64,000 nt of DNA from Candidatus Arthromitus sp. SFB-turkey (GTDB lineage: Bacteria; Bacillota; Clostridia; Clostridiales; Clostridiaceae), in NCBI RefSeq assembly GCF_001655775.1, contig NZ_LXFF01000012.1, positions 141-64,140 on the forward strand. Direction: 5' to 3'. Both the position numbers and the translations under genes were made by a program. Below are positions 15,874-25,347 of the stretch, piece by piece. The first letter of the stretch is position 1. Every line of letters begins with the position of its first letter. A model generated the notes under the pieces. That model made no database searches. It was not told the DNA's origin and saw only the letters and a program-made list of their open reading frames with translations.

Positions 15874-17493
15874 ATGGATGCAAGAAAAAATATTTATTTT
15901 TACATTGTTTTTTTATTTATGCTGTGTAGTTTTTACATATGTAACGGCTTTTCTGTTAATGCTCAGATCCCACAAGAGATTAATATAGAGTATTTAAAGA
16001 ATAAAGAAAATGAATATGTTGATTATTTATTTACAACAAAAGAAGTAAGTTTATCAAAAATTACAGATTCTTCTATAACTATTACTTCTGAAAATTTTAA
16101 TAAAGATTTTTTGGAAAATGCTAAGAGTTTAAAAAATACGTTTGGTTATGATGTGAATTATGAAAATGGAGAATTAATTGTTTCTGGACTTATCCCAGAT
16201 TTTTTATACAATTCTTTGTATATTGAAGCTGAATCATTTAATAATGAAAAATATGTTTTGGAAATCAAGAATTTTAAAACTGCAAAATCACAGGATTTAA
16301 TAAAACAATTTGTTACCCAAACTTTACAATATACAATTAAGAAATCAATACTTCCTATTGATTTTTATATGTGGGAGCATAAAATTTTGATGAAAGAGGT
16401 AACACCAGAAGAATTTATTTTTAGAGTTTTACAGCATCCAAAAATTTTGTACAATACAGATACTCCTGAAAAATTTATAGAGAAAGCTTATTCTGCAATA
16501 TTTTTAGATCATATAAGTAGAGACGAATTAATTAACTGGTTAAATAAATTTAATGAATATAAACAAAAATATTTTATGAAAGATGATGAAGTATGGACGT
16601 TGATTATTGAAGAAATGATTCAATCAGAAGATTTTAAAAATAGAATTGAGCTTTTAAATATTGATGAATTAGAAGTTCCTTTAAGTACTCGTTATTCAGA
16701 AGTTTATGAAAATTCAAAATTTGATTATAAAATTGATAATGAAATTAAAAATTTATATGTTATGGACTATAACGAGTTAAATAGAACTAAAATGAATGAA
16801 ACTGGTGCGGTATTATTTTTAAATGAAGGCTTTAGTGATGTGCTAAATAGTAATAGTAAAATTTTTGTTGATATAGAAAATGCTACAGCTAAATATAAAA
16901 ATGGGAAAATTATAATAGAAGGTCTTGCTCCTAATACAGTTTATAGAAATTTTAAAATTGTTTATACAAATAGAGGACTTGAAAAAATAATATTTGTTCA
17001 GTGGATTAAGACTACTAGAACTAAAGAACAAAAGTTATTAAAGAGCAATAAAGTAGATAGAAAATTTAATGTTTTAGATAATTTTGGATATTCTATTGAT
17101 GATTTTTTAAAAATTTTCTATGAGAAGAAATATGGTTTGGAAATTAAAGAGGATGAATTAGATTGTTTAAAACTTTTATTTGTCGTTGATAGGGTTAAAT
17201 TAGAAAAATTTTTAAATCTAGTTTATAAATCAGATTTTAATATTGATAATAAAATTTTAATTTCAAAATTATATGATGTTATTTTTAATAGAGCTGCCGA
17301 TATTGAAGGATTAAAATATTGGGTAGAAAAATTTGAAATTTATGAAGGTTTTATGAGTAATTCCTATGAAATTGTGAAAAAAATTATTTTAGAGATGATG
17401 GATAGTGATGAATTTAAAAATAGATTTAATGATGCTGTTTTAAAAAATATTATTGAATTTAATAATAGAGATAAAAAGCTACACATTGTGTAG
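15874..17493 (+). CDS. Exported protein with two degenerate DUF4214 domains
   Basis: A 539-residue protein starting behind AAGGAG. The signal peptide is MDARKNIYFYIVFLFMLCSF, with cut near VNA-Q. It has two DUF4214-like segments rather than one. The first (~140-270) keeps spacing ('EEFIFRVLQHPKIL', 'DLDHISRDELINWL-like') but has lost the GR/GLxFW signature. The second (~405-525) retains 'RAADIEGLKYWVEKFE' and 'MMDSDEFKNRF'. 'ATAKYKNGKIIIEGLAPN' links to the Fn3-like module of the neighbours. It lacks the beta-helix part. Most divergent of the three tandem paralogues; probably a surface protein of unknown role. Confidence 0.75.
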   Translation: MDARKNIYFYIVFLFMLCSFYICNGFSVNAQIPQEINIEYLKNKENEYVDYLFTTKEVSLSKITDSSITITSENFNKDFLENAKSLKNTFGYDVNYENGELIVSGLIPDFLYNSLYIEAESFNNEKYVLEIKNFKTAKSQDLIKQFVTQTLQYTIKKSILPIDFYMWEHKILMKEVTPEEFIFRVLQHPKILYNTDTPEKFIEKAYSAIFLDHISRDELINWLNKFNEYKQKYFMKDDEVWTLIIEEMIQSEDFKNRIELLNIDELEVPLSTRYSEVYENSKFDYKIDNEIKNLYVMDYNELNRTKMNETGAVLFLNEGFSDVLNSNSKIFVDIENATAKYKNGKIIIEGLAPNTVYRNFKIVYTNRGLEKIIFVQWIKTTRTKEQKLLKSNKVDRKFNVLDNFGYSIDDFLKIFYEKKYGLEIKEDELDCLKLLFVVDRVKLEKFLNLVYKSDFNIDNKILISKLYDVIFNRAADIEGLKYWVEKFEIYEGFMSNSYEIVKKIILEMMDSDEFKNRFNDAVLKNIIEFNNRDKKLHIV

Positions 17494-17504
17494 CTTTTTT
17501 TATT
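17473..17504. terminator. Bidirectional terminator between DUF4214 gene and glmS
   Basis: An 8-bp core stem AGCTACAC / GTGTAGCT with flanking A-run and T-run. It overlaps the ends of both convergent genes. Confidence 0.85.
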
Positions 17505-19326
17505 CAACAGTTACAGATTTTGCAAGATTTCTAGGTTTGTCCACATCGTTTCCACGCATAACAGAAATGTAGTAAGCTAAAAGTTGCATTGGAATTATGC
17601 TTAATAATGGTGTGAATATATCGAATGTATTTGGAATTTTTAAAATTTCATCACATAGATTTTCAATATTTTTGGAAGATTCTTTTACAACTGTTAAAAC
17701 GTGAGCACCACGAGCTTTAATTTCTTTTATGTTTGAGACCATTTTATCAAATAAATTTTCTTGAGTTGCAAAGGAAATTACAAAAGTGTTCTCCTTAACT
17801 AAAGCTATTGTTCCGTGTTTCAATTCTCCAGCACCAATGGCAAATGAATTAATGTATGAAATTTCTTTAAGTTTAAGGCTTGATTCATATGCAATTTCCA
17901 TATCAATATTTCTTCCCATATAAAATATTGATTCGTTATTAAATTGCATTGATGAGATTTTTTTAATTTGATCTTGGTTGTTTAAAATGCTTTCGATTTT
18001 ATTTGGTATTGTTGTAAGTTCGTTAATATAAGTGCTTATTTCATCGTCATTCATTTTGTTCAAAAGTTTTGCAAAGTGTAAAGATATTAAGTAAAATCCT
18101 AGTAATTGACACGTAAATATTTTGGTGGAAGCAACTCCAATTTCGGGACCACCTAAAGTGTAAAATATATAATCAGATTCACGAGTTAATGAAGAACCTA
18201 CAATATTTACAATACTTAAAATTTTTGCACCTTTCTCTTTTGCAAGTCTAAGACTTTGAAGAGTATCTAAAGTTTCCCCAGATTGAGAAATACATATAAC
18301 TAAAGTTTTTTCATCAATTAAAGGGTCATTGTATCTAAATTCTGACGCAATGTCGCAAATTGCATTTATTCCAGCAAATTTTTTAAGAGCGTATTTACCA
18401 ATAAGTCCAGCATTATATGCAGTACCACAACCAATAATATAAATTTTATCAAATGCTTGAAGTTCTTCTTTCGTAATTTTTAAATTTTCAAAATTTATTT
18501 TTCCATTTTTCAAATTGTGGTTTAATGTGTTTAAAACTGCTCTTGGTTGTTCATGAATCTCTTTTAATGTAAAGTGTTCATATCCTTCTTTTTCAGCAGA
18601 TTCAATATCCCAAGTTACTTCAAATGGTTTTCTATCAACGGTTCTTTTCAAGTTATCATAAATTTGAATTGTATCTTTTGTAATTTCAACGAATTCATTG
18701 TTTTCAACAAGTAAAATATTTTTTGTATGTTTTAAAATAGCAGGAATATCTGAGGCAATAAAATTTTCATTTTCACCAATACCAATTATTAAAGGGCTAT
18801 CTTTTCTAACAGCAATTAATTTATCAGGTTCATTTTTGCATATTACACCAATTGCATAAGCTCCCTCCATTCTGTGAACAGCTTTATAAACTGCATCAAG
18901 TAAATTTCCTTCAAAATAATAATCAATTAAATGTGCGATAACTTCAGTATCGGTTTCAGATTTTAGTTTGATATTACATTCGCTTTCTAAAAAGTTTTTT
19001 AACTCTAAATAATTTTCAATAATTCCATTGTGAATTACAGCGATTGTTTCTTCTGTGTTTGTATGTGGGTGAGCGTTTAAATCTGAAGGTTCTCCATGAG
19101 TTGCCCATCTTGTATGCCCAATTCCTAAATGTGAATTGAAATTCTTATTTTCAATTTTTTCTTCAAGATTTGTTAATCTTCCTTTAGATTTTTCAATGAT
19201 AATATGATTGTTTGAGTAAATTGCAATTCCTGATGAGTCATATCCACGGTATTCAAGTTTTTTTAACCCATCAATAAGAATTGGAACTGCATTTTTTTTA
19301 CCTATATAACCAACAATTCCACACAT
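17500..19326 (-). CDS. glmS: Glutamine-fructose-6-phosphate aminotransferase
   Basis: A 608-residue protein, full length. It makes glucosamine-6-phosphate from fructose-6-phosphate and glutamine, the entry to UDP-GlcNAc and peptidoglycan synthesis. The mature N-terminus 'CGIVGYIG' supplies the Cys nucleophile (residue 2) of the glutaminase domain, with 'EYRGYDSSG' and 'HTRWATHG' following. Two SIS isomerase domains occupy the second half ('GCGTAYNAG', 'CISQSGETLDTL'), and the end 'KPRNLAKSVTVE' is characteristic. Its 5' leader holds the glmS ribozyme, so it is expected to be turned down by its own product. Confidence 0.98.
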   Translation of the reverse strand: MCGIVGYIGKKNAVPILIDGLKKLEYRGYDSSGIAIYSNNHIIIEKSKGRLTNLEEKIENKNFNSHLGIGHTRWATHGEPSDLNAHPHTNTEETIAVIHNGIIENYLELKNFLESECNIKLKSETDTEVIAHLIDYYFEGNLLDAVYKAVHRMEGAYAIGVICKNEPDKLIAVRKDSPLIIGIGENENFIASDIPAILKHTKNILLVENNEFVEITKDTIQIYDNLKRTVDRKPFEVTWDIESAEKEGYEHFTLKEIHEQPRAVLNTLNHNLKNGKINFENLKITKEELQAFDKIYIIGCGTAYNAGLIGKYALKKFAGINAICDIASEFRYNDPLIDEKTLVICISQSGETLDTLQSLRLAKEKGAKILSIVNIVGSSLTRESDYIFYTLGGPEIGVASTKIFTCQLLGFYLISLHFAKLLNKMNDDEISTYINELTTIPNKIESILNNQDQIKKISSMQFNNESIFYMGRNIDMEIAYESSLKLKEISYINSFAIGAGELKHGTIALVKENTFVISFATQENLFDKMVSNIKEIKARGAHVLTVVKESSKNIENLCDEILKIPNTFDIFTPLLSIIPMQLLAYYISVMRGNDVDKPRNLAKSVTVE

Positions 19327-19404
19327 AAATTAATCTCCTTACTTTTTAAAAATTAAAATGTATTTGTCTTTTATCTTTTTGTGCTTTAAATTACTTTAAA
19401 GTTT

Positions 19405-19493
19405 TGTAAGATAAATTACGGTAGACATTACCGCAGGGAATCCGCCGAAAATCGATTAACCCTGTCCTCGTCAGCTAATATAGCTCAGGCGCT
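19405..19493 (-). ncRNA. glmS ribozyme (GlcN6P-activated self-cleaving RNA)
   Basis: Read on the minus strand, the leader contains the family's conserved core in order: AGCGCC just 3' of the cleavage point (cut between bases 19493 and 19492), GACGAGGA, GGGTTAATCGA, TCGGCGGAT, and a P4 hairpin CGGTA-ATGTC-TACCG. It lies about 80-170 bases upstream of glmS. In the known family, glucosamine-6-phosphate is the cofactor and cleavage destabilises the mRNA. The 3' limit is approximate. Confidence 0.95.
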
Positions 19494-19520
19494 TTTAAAA
19501 TTTTTAGTGAAATTTTTAAT

Positions 19521-19570
19521 CACCTCCTAAAACACAAAACAATTTTATCAATTATTAATTTTAACTTCAA
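19521..19570 (-). promoter_or_regulatory. glmS promoter and 5'-terminal Shine-Dalgarno-like element
   Basis: Minus strand TTGAAG-N17-TAAAAT (19565-19570 and 19542-19547) predicts a transcript beginning near 19535. AGGAGGTG lies at 19521-19528, about 10 bases into that transcript and ~200 bases before glmS, with no ATG, GTG or TTG at usable spacing. It resembles mRNA-stabilising 5' SD elements such as that of cry3A. Confidence 0.6.
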
Positions 19571-19642
19571 TTAATAAATTGGAAACTTATAGACTGTAAT
19601 AATATAGTTTATTAGATAGAAATAATTTAAAGTGAGAAATTC

Positions 19643-22600
19643 ATGAATGAAATTTTAAAATTGATTTTAGATCAGGACTCAATATATGAAAGAGGAAAAC
19701 TTTACAAAAATATTGTTTATAACAATTTTTCAATTACAGAAAAAATTCCATTATTGTATAAAACAAATAACAAAAGAAAAACTTTAGAAATTTTAGATCA
19801 AAACAATATTGAAAATGATTCTTTTTATGGAGATTTTGGAGCAATATATTTATTTGTTAATGAACTTGATTTAATTAACAAAATTAAAAATGAAATTGGA
19901 GATAATATTTATTTTGATTTTTCCTATCCAATAAAATTTGATGATATAAATTCAAATTTTAATTCATGCGTTTTTGAATTGAGTAATTCTAAAGATTTAA
20001 CAGGAGAAGGAGTTGTAATTGCTTTTATCGATACAGGAATTGATTATACTTTGAATGCATTTAGAAATGAAGATGGAACAACAAGAATTAAGTACATGTA
20101 TGATCCAAATACAAACATTCTTTATAATAGTGAGGAAATAAATATCGCATTAAAATTAGAAGATCCATTTAGTTTAATAGATGAAAATGATTTAAAAGGA
20201 CATGGAACAGCAGTTGCCTCTGTTGCTTGTGCAGGTGGAAATATAGAAAAAAATTTATATGGTGTTGCTACAAAAAGTCAAATAATTAGTGTTAACACAA
20301 CTACAAATATAGATTCAACGGAAACTCTTTTTCATACGGTTATAAAAGCACTGGATTTTTTATTAAAGAAGCAGAAGGAAGAAAATTTTCCTCTTGTTGT
20401 TAATATGAGTTTTAGTACAAATTTTGGAGCGCATACAGGAAGGAGTATTCTTGAAGAATATGTTAGTAGTTTTGCTATGAATCCAAATATTTCTGTTGTT
20501 GTTTCTGCTGGAAATGAGGGGGGAGCGGCTCATCATAAAAGTGGAAGAATAACTTCAGAAGGAGAAGAGATAAACATAGAAATTAGCGGAGAACATAAAT
20601 CAATACCAATTTCTTTATATAAAGGAATTTTGACAGACTTGTATATAAAAATAATTTCTCCTAAAACAGGAAGTAGTCAAGTAATAAGATTATTTGAAGG
20701 AATTCAAACTATAAAACTGGGAGGAGATTCTGTAATCATACTATTTACTGGACCAAATAGCTATAATGTCCAAGGAGATATTCAGATTATTATAAATGCG
20801 GATAAAGATAACTATATAGAGCAAGGAATTTGGACAATACAAATAATATTAGCTAATGAATATGAAAGCGAGTATAATATGTGGCTTCCTATAACGGAAT
20901 CTATCGGTAATAAAACAAGATTTTTAGATCCTGATAATTATAATACACTTGGATCACCTGCAACAGTTTTTAATGTTATTTCTGTTGGAAGTTATAATTA
21001 CAGAACTGAAACTGTTTCTTTATTCTCAGGAAGAGGTAGTTTAAATGATTTTAATATTAAGCCGGATGTTTTGGCTCCGGGAGAAGAAGTAAGAGTGATT
21101 TATCCCGGAGGAAGAATTTCAACGGTTTCAGGAACAAGTTTTTCAGCTCCAGTTGTAGCTGGAATTTGTGCTTTATTAATGGAATGGGGAATCGTAAAAA
21201 AGAATAAAAAAAATCTTTATGGTGAAGTTATAAAATATTTTTTGATTAGAGGAGCAACAAGAATTAGAGATATAAAGTATCCAAATAATTCTTATGGATA
21301 TGGATTTGTTTGTGCTTCAAGAAGTTTTAATGATATAAGTGAGAGTATTAATAATATTTTAAATTTAATAAATAGTGAATCACGAAATAAATATGACTTG
21401 AGAGAAGAAGTAAATTTATTTAATTTTGATAAGTTAAAAACACAAATATGTCCTTTAGATGTATTTAATGATCCAACAAGGATAGAATTTTTAGGAACAG
21501 TTAATAAAAATCTTGGTGAAATTGGAGATGGAGTTTGTATATATCCACTTAAGAATGAAACAGATAATGAATTTGTTGCTATAGTGTCAATTCCAATAAG
21601 TGAACTAAATGAATTTGAGAAAATTTATTTTTTGAATGAAAATATTTCAATTCAAAAATCATATTATTATGCACTTTGTAGTGAAAGTATTTCTCCCATA
21701 ACAGATGCTGGTATATATCAAACTCAAAATAATGAATATTTAAATTTAACTGGAAGAGATGTAATAGTTGGAATAATTGATACTGGAATTGATTATTTGA
21801 ACAAGGAATTTATTAATGAGTTAGGAGAAAGTAGGATTTTAGAAATATGGGATCAAACAATTAAAGATAATTATGATAGTGATAATTTGTTTGGAACTGT
21901 ATATACAAGAGAACAAATAACAGATGCTATAAAATTAAAAGAAAATGGAGGAGATCCTTATTCGATAGTTCCTTCACGAGACATTGTGGGACATGGAACT
22001 GCTATGGCAGGTATTACAAGTGCAGCTGGATATGGAGTGGTTAAAGGAGGAGCACCTAGTAGTGATTTGGTTATTGTAAAACTGAAAGAGATTTCAAAAG
22101 AATTTAGAGAATATTTAGATTTTGAAATAAATGAAACTCCAATATATGATGAAGTTTCGATTTATTTAGCTCTTAAATATTTGAAGAAAGTAAAATCTAA
22201 ATATAACAAACCTATGGTTGTTTTAATTCCATTACAAACAAATGGTGGGGATCATTGTGGAAATACAATTCTTGGAAATCAAATAACAGAATATTCAGAA
22301 AATTTAGGATTTATTGTTGTAGTTCCATCAGGTAACCAAGCTAATAAACAAATTCACACTACAGGAGTTATTCAAAAAATTGATGAAGAAGGTTTAATAG
22401 AACTTTTTGTTGATAAAGGTCAGAGAAAATTAAGAATTGATGTGTATGTTGAAAATTTTGCAAGAGCATCTTTAGTAGTTATTTCTCCATCAGGTGAGAG
22501 AACAGGTAAATTTAATTTAGATTTTGGGAAACTATATGAGTTTAAATTTTTATTTGAAGAAACAAATATGAGAATACTGTGTAAAATTGAAAAAAATTCT

Positions 22601-23167
22601 ATTGAAATGGTGCAGTATATTGAAATATTTTTTGATAATCTAAAGCCAGGAATATGGAAAATTATTTTAGTTTCAGAAGATGAACAGATATTAAAATATG
22701 ATGCGTATTTGAGTTTAAGAGAATTTTTAAGAACAGAAACTAAATTTTTAAACTCTAGTTCAAATAATACTATAACTTCTCCAGCTACAGCAAGATTAGC
22801 TGTATCTATGGCATATTTTAATCAAAATTTTACTTCTATAGTTGCTGAGTCAGGTCAAGGGTACACATTAGATGGAAGAGTTTCTCCAATTCTTGCAGCA
22901 GGGGGAATTAATGTATTAACAACAGGAAAAGGAGGAACGGAATATTTGATTAGTGGTAGTTCTGTTTCAGCAGCTGTTGCAGCAGGAGGAATTGCACTTA
23001 TTTTAGAATGGGGAATTGTACGTAAAAATAGAATTAAATTAAATGCTGCTGTTATCATATGGTTACTTATAAGTGCTGCAACAATTCCAAAAGGATATGA
23101 TTTTCCAAATAAATATTGGGGATATGGACTTTTAAATATTAGGAATGTATTTGAAATATTAAGATAA
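19643..23167 (+). CDS. cspBA: Fused double subtilisin-like germination protease, CspBA type
   Basis: A 1174-residue protein with two subtilase domains. Domain 1 has a ~105-residue prodomain, then D130 (VVIAFIDTGID), H187 (LKGHGTA), the oxyanion Asn in 'SAGNEGG' and S499 (VSGTSFSAP). Domain 2 has D713 (VGIIDTGID), H784 (IVGHGTAMAG), Asn in 'SGNQAN' and S1107 (SGSSVSAA; the usual Pro is Ala). Csp proteases cleave pro-SleC to start cortex lysis in Clostridium spores. The fusion matches CspBA of Clostridioides difficile, but there the second half lacks catalytic residues, while here both triads are present. No signal peptide, as expected for a spore protein made in the mother cell. Monocistronic. 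Confidence 0.9.
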   Translation: MNEILKLILDQDSIYERGKLYKNIVYNNFSITEKIPLLYKTNNKRKTLEILDQNNIENDSFYGDFGAIYLFVNELDLINKIKNEIGDNIYFDFSYPIKFDDINSNFNSCVFELSNSKDLTGEGVVIAFIDTGIDYTLNAFRNEDGTTRIKYMYDPNTNILYNSEEINIALKLEDPFSLIDENDLKGHGTAVASVACAGGNIEKNLYGVATKSQIISVNTTTNIDSTETLFHTVIKALDFLLKKQKEENFPLVVNMSFSTNFGAHTGRSILEEYVSSFAMNPNISVVVSAGNEGGAAHHKSGRITSEGEEINIEISGEHKSIPISLYKGILTDLYIKIISPKTGSSQVIRLFEGIQTIKLGGDSVIILFTGPNSYNVQGDIQIIINADKDNYIEQGIWTIQIILANEYESEYNMWLPITESIGNKTRFLDPDNYNTLGSPATVFNVISVGSYNYRTETVSLFSGRGSLNDFNIKPDVLAPGEEVRVIYPGGRISTVSGTSFSAPVVAGICALLMEWGIVKKNKKNLYGEVIKYFLIRGATRIRDIKYPNNSYGYGFVCASRSFNDISESINNILNLINSESRNKYDLREEVNLFNFDKLKTQICPLDVFNDPTRIEFLGTVNKNLGEIGDGVCIYPLKNETDNEFVAIVSIPISELNEFEKIYFLNENISIQKSYYYALCSESISPITDAGIYQTQNNEYLNLTGRDVIVGIIDTGIDYLNKEFINELGESRILEIWDQTIKDNYDSDNLFGTVYTREQITDAIKLKENGGDPYSIVPSRDIVGHGTAMAGITSAAGYGVVKGGAPSSDLVIVKLKEISKEFREYLDFEINETPIYDEVSIYLALKYLKKVKSKYNKPMVVLIPLQTNGGDHCGNTILGNQITEYSENLGFIVVVPSGNQANKQIHTTGVIQKIDEEGLIELFVDKGQRKLRIDVYVENFARASLVVISPSGERTGKFNLDFGKLYEFKFLFEETNMRILCKIEKNSIEMVQYIEIFFDNLKPGIWKIILVSEDEQILKYDAYLSLREFLRTETKFLNSSSNNTITSPATARLAVSMAYFNQNFTSIVAESGQGYTLDGRVSPILAAGGINVLTTGKGGTEYLISGSSVSAAVAAGGIALILEWGIVRKNRIKLNAAVIIWLLISAATIPKGYDFPNKYWGYGLLNIRNVFEILR

Positions 23168-23169
23168 AA

Positions 23170-23212
23170 AAGTATTCACTTTCTAAAAAAATTTAGAGAG
23201 TGAATATTTTTT
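23170..23212 (+). terminator. Rho-independent terminator of cspBA
   Basis: An imperfect stem of about 14 bp (AGTATTCACTTTCTA with a complementary arm from 23193) followed by a T-run. Confidence 0.75.
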
Positions 23213-23276
23213 TGTATAAAAATTTTTAAAGCTGAAATAATCACAAATAAATATGACTACAGGGAGTTGTTTCGTT

Positions 23277-23768
23277 ATGGATAATAATGCAAAAGTTATT
23301 AAATTTCAACAGAATATAGAAACAAAAGAAGACGTTATTAATTATTTGAAAAGTACAGATAGAATTGATTATGATGCGTTAATAAATGTTTTTAAGTCAA
23401 ATGATAAAATTGTTTTGAGTAGAAAAGAGATAATTTCTCTATTAAAAATAATAAATGATAAAAGTAATAGAAAGTGTCCTTATTGCAATAGTACGTTTAT
23501 ATCAAGACATCAAAAACATACAAGATATAAAGATGGAGTTACTAAAGAAAGATTTAGATGTAAAGATTGTAGAAAAACTTTTTCAGATACAACAAATACA
23601 ATTTTTCATAATGCAAAACTTTCATTTGAAAAAATTCAAATGTGTGTTAAAGAAGTTACAAATGAAAACACTATAAGAAAAGCAGCAAAGAATGTGGATA
23701 TATCTGTTCCTACAGCATTTTATATGAAACATAAAATTTTAAATGGAAGAGAAGTAGTTGAAATGTAA
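23277..23768 (+). CDS. Stand-alone zinc-ribbon/HTH protein related to transposase N-termini
   Basis: A 163-residue protein. The start at 23277 follows AGGGAG. Residues ~67-105 form a zinc ribbon (CPYC ... RCKDC, with 'KERFRCKDCRKTFSDTTNT'), followed by an HTH-like stretch 'IRKAAKNVDISVPTAFYMKHKIL'. This pair is the N-terminal DNA-binding part of IS1/IS1595-type transposases. The DDE catalytic domain is absent; the frame ends cleanly 49 bases before radA, and no inverted repeats are seen. It is either a domesticated regulator or a remnant. Confidence 0.7.
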   Translation: MDNNAKVIKFQQNIETKEDVINYLKSTDRIDYDALINVFKSNDKIVLSRKEIISLLKIINDKSNRKCPYCNSTFISRHQKHTRYKDGVTKERFRCKDCRKTFSDTTNTIFHNAKLSFEKIQMCVKEVTNENTIRKAAKNVDISVPTAFYMKHKILNGREVVEM

Positions 23769-23816
23769 GTAAAATGATATAATTGATTTACCTTTGTTTT
23801 TATTTTGGAGGTAAAT

Positions 23817-25211
23817 TTGAAAAGTAAAATTGTATACATATGCTCTGAGTGTAAATTTGAACAACCGAAATGGACTGGACGTTGTCCAAATTGTGGTGTT
23901 TGGAATTCGTTTTTAGAGTCTGAAATTTTGAAAAAGACGAATTCAAAATCAAATTCTAATAATAGAGTAACTTCTACTTCTAAGAAAGCACAGAAACTTT
24001 CTGATATAAAAGTTTTAAATAGTGACAGAATAATAACTGATTTACATGAATTTAATCGTGTTGTTGGTGGAGGAATTGTAAGGGATTCTATAAGTATACT
24101 TGCAGCTAGACCAGGAGCAGGGAAATCTACTCTTTTGTTACAAGTTGCACATGATATATCAAAGAAAGGATTTAAAGTTTTATATGCTTCAGGAGAAGAA
24201 AGTGAAAGTCAGATTAAAAAGAGAGCTGATAGGATAATTGGTGAATGTTTAGAAGAAAATATATGGATATATTCAGATATTTCTTTGAATAATGTTTTGG
24301 AAGTTGTTAAGGAAGTTGATCCTGATTTTATAATAATTGATAGTATTCAAACATTTGTTTTAGAAGAATATTCTTCGAGACCAGGCTCACCAATACAAAC
24401 AATGGAATGTGCTAATGAGCTTTTAAGAATTGCAAAGAATATAAATCGTCCAAGAGCTGTTATAATTGTTGGACAGATGACAAAAGAAGATGAACTTGCA
24501 GGTGTAAGAGCTTTAGAACATTTGGTTGATTGTGTTTTGATGATAGAAGGGGATAGTTTAGAAGAACTTCGTTCTCTTGTATGTTCTAAAAATAGGTTTG
24601 GAAGTACTGGAGAGGTTGGATTTTTTTCCATGACTGAAAAGGGAATGATATCTATAGATAATCCTTCACAGTTTTTTATGACTAAAAGAGATGAGAAAGA
24701 TGAAGTTTTTGGAAGTAGTTTAAGTGTGATGAAGGAAGGAAATAGATGTATAATAGTTGAAATTGAAAGTTTAGTTTCCAATTCTATGGCTCCATATCCA
24801 TCACGTATATCAGATTGTTTAAAGAAAGACCAATTAAATACTTTAATTTCTATTCTTGAAGAAAGAGGAAAAATTAAATTATTTGATAAAAATGTAGTAA
24901 TAAAAGCCACAGGTGGTATAAGGTTAAGAGAACAATGTGTAAATTTGGCAGTTATTATAAGTATAGTTTCTTCATTGAAAAACAAATCTATAGATAATGG
25001 ATATGTTTTTATAGGTGATGTTGGTTTAACTGGAGAAATAAAACGTGTTCCATCTATGGAATTGAGATTAAAAGAAGTTGATAGAATAGGATTTTCAAAA
25101 GTTTATGTTCCAGAAGGTGAAAATTATAAAAATTTTAAGTTTAAAAATATAGAAGTAAAACCTTTTAGATACATATATGAAGTTATAAATGATGTTTTTA
25201 AAAGTAAGTAA
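23817..25211 (+). CDS. radA: DNA repair protein RadA
   Basis: A 464-residue RadA/Sms ATPase that aids branch migration in homologous recombination. It has an N-terminal zinc finger CSEC-x11-CPNC, a Walker A loop 'ARPGAGKSTLL' (~residue 95), 'IIIDSIQT' as Walker B, the diagnostic 'KNRFG' motif, and a C-terminal Lon-like domain. The start is TTG at 23817, five bases after GGAGG; an earlier in-frame TTG overlaps that site. Cytoplasmic. It may be co-transcribed with the upstream zinc-ribbon gene. Confidence 0.96.
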   Translation: MKSKIVYICSECKFEQPKWTGRCPNCGVWNSFLESEILKKTNSKSNSNNRVTSTSKKAQKLSDIKVLNSDRIITDLHEFNRVVGGGIVRDSISILAARPGAGKSTLLLQVAHDISKKGFKVLYASGEESESQIKKRADRIIGECLEENIWIYSDISLNNVLEVVKEVDPDFIIIDSIQTFVLEEYSSRPGSPIQTMECANELLRIAKNINRPRAVIIVGQMTKEDELAGVRALEHLVDCVLMIEGDSLEELRSLVCSKNRFGSTGEVGFFSMTEKGMISIDNPSQFFMTKRDEKDEVFGSSLSVMKEGNRCIIVEIESLVSNSMAPYPSRISDCLKKDQLNTLISILEERGKIKLFDKNVVIKATGGIRLREQCVNLAVIISIVSSLKNKSIDNGYVFIGDVGLTGEIKRVPSMELRLKEVDRIGFSKVYVPEGENYKNFKFKNIEVKPFRYIYEVINDVFKSK

Positions 25212-25240
25212 TTACCTTTTTTTGTAGTTACTTACTTTTT
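25199..25240 (+). terminator. Rho-independent terminator of radA
   Basis: A stem formed by AAAGTAAGTAATTAC and a complementary arm GTAGTTACTTACTTT, then a T-run; it overlaps the radA stop. Confidence 0.8.
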
Positions 25241-25347
25241 TTATATTTTTTACTTAAAAAATATAAAAAAATGAGGGTTTAAATAAATAAAAATAACTAA
25301 TACTAAGAAATATATTTAATTGCGTTTAAGGGAAGTGAAAATTTTAT

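Noticed and set aside
23277-23768. Complete insertion sequence
   Set aside because: No DDE domain, terminal inverted repeats or target duplication are visible around the zinc-ribbon gene.
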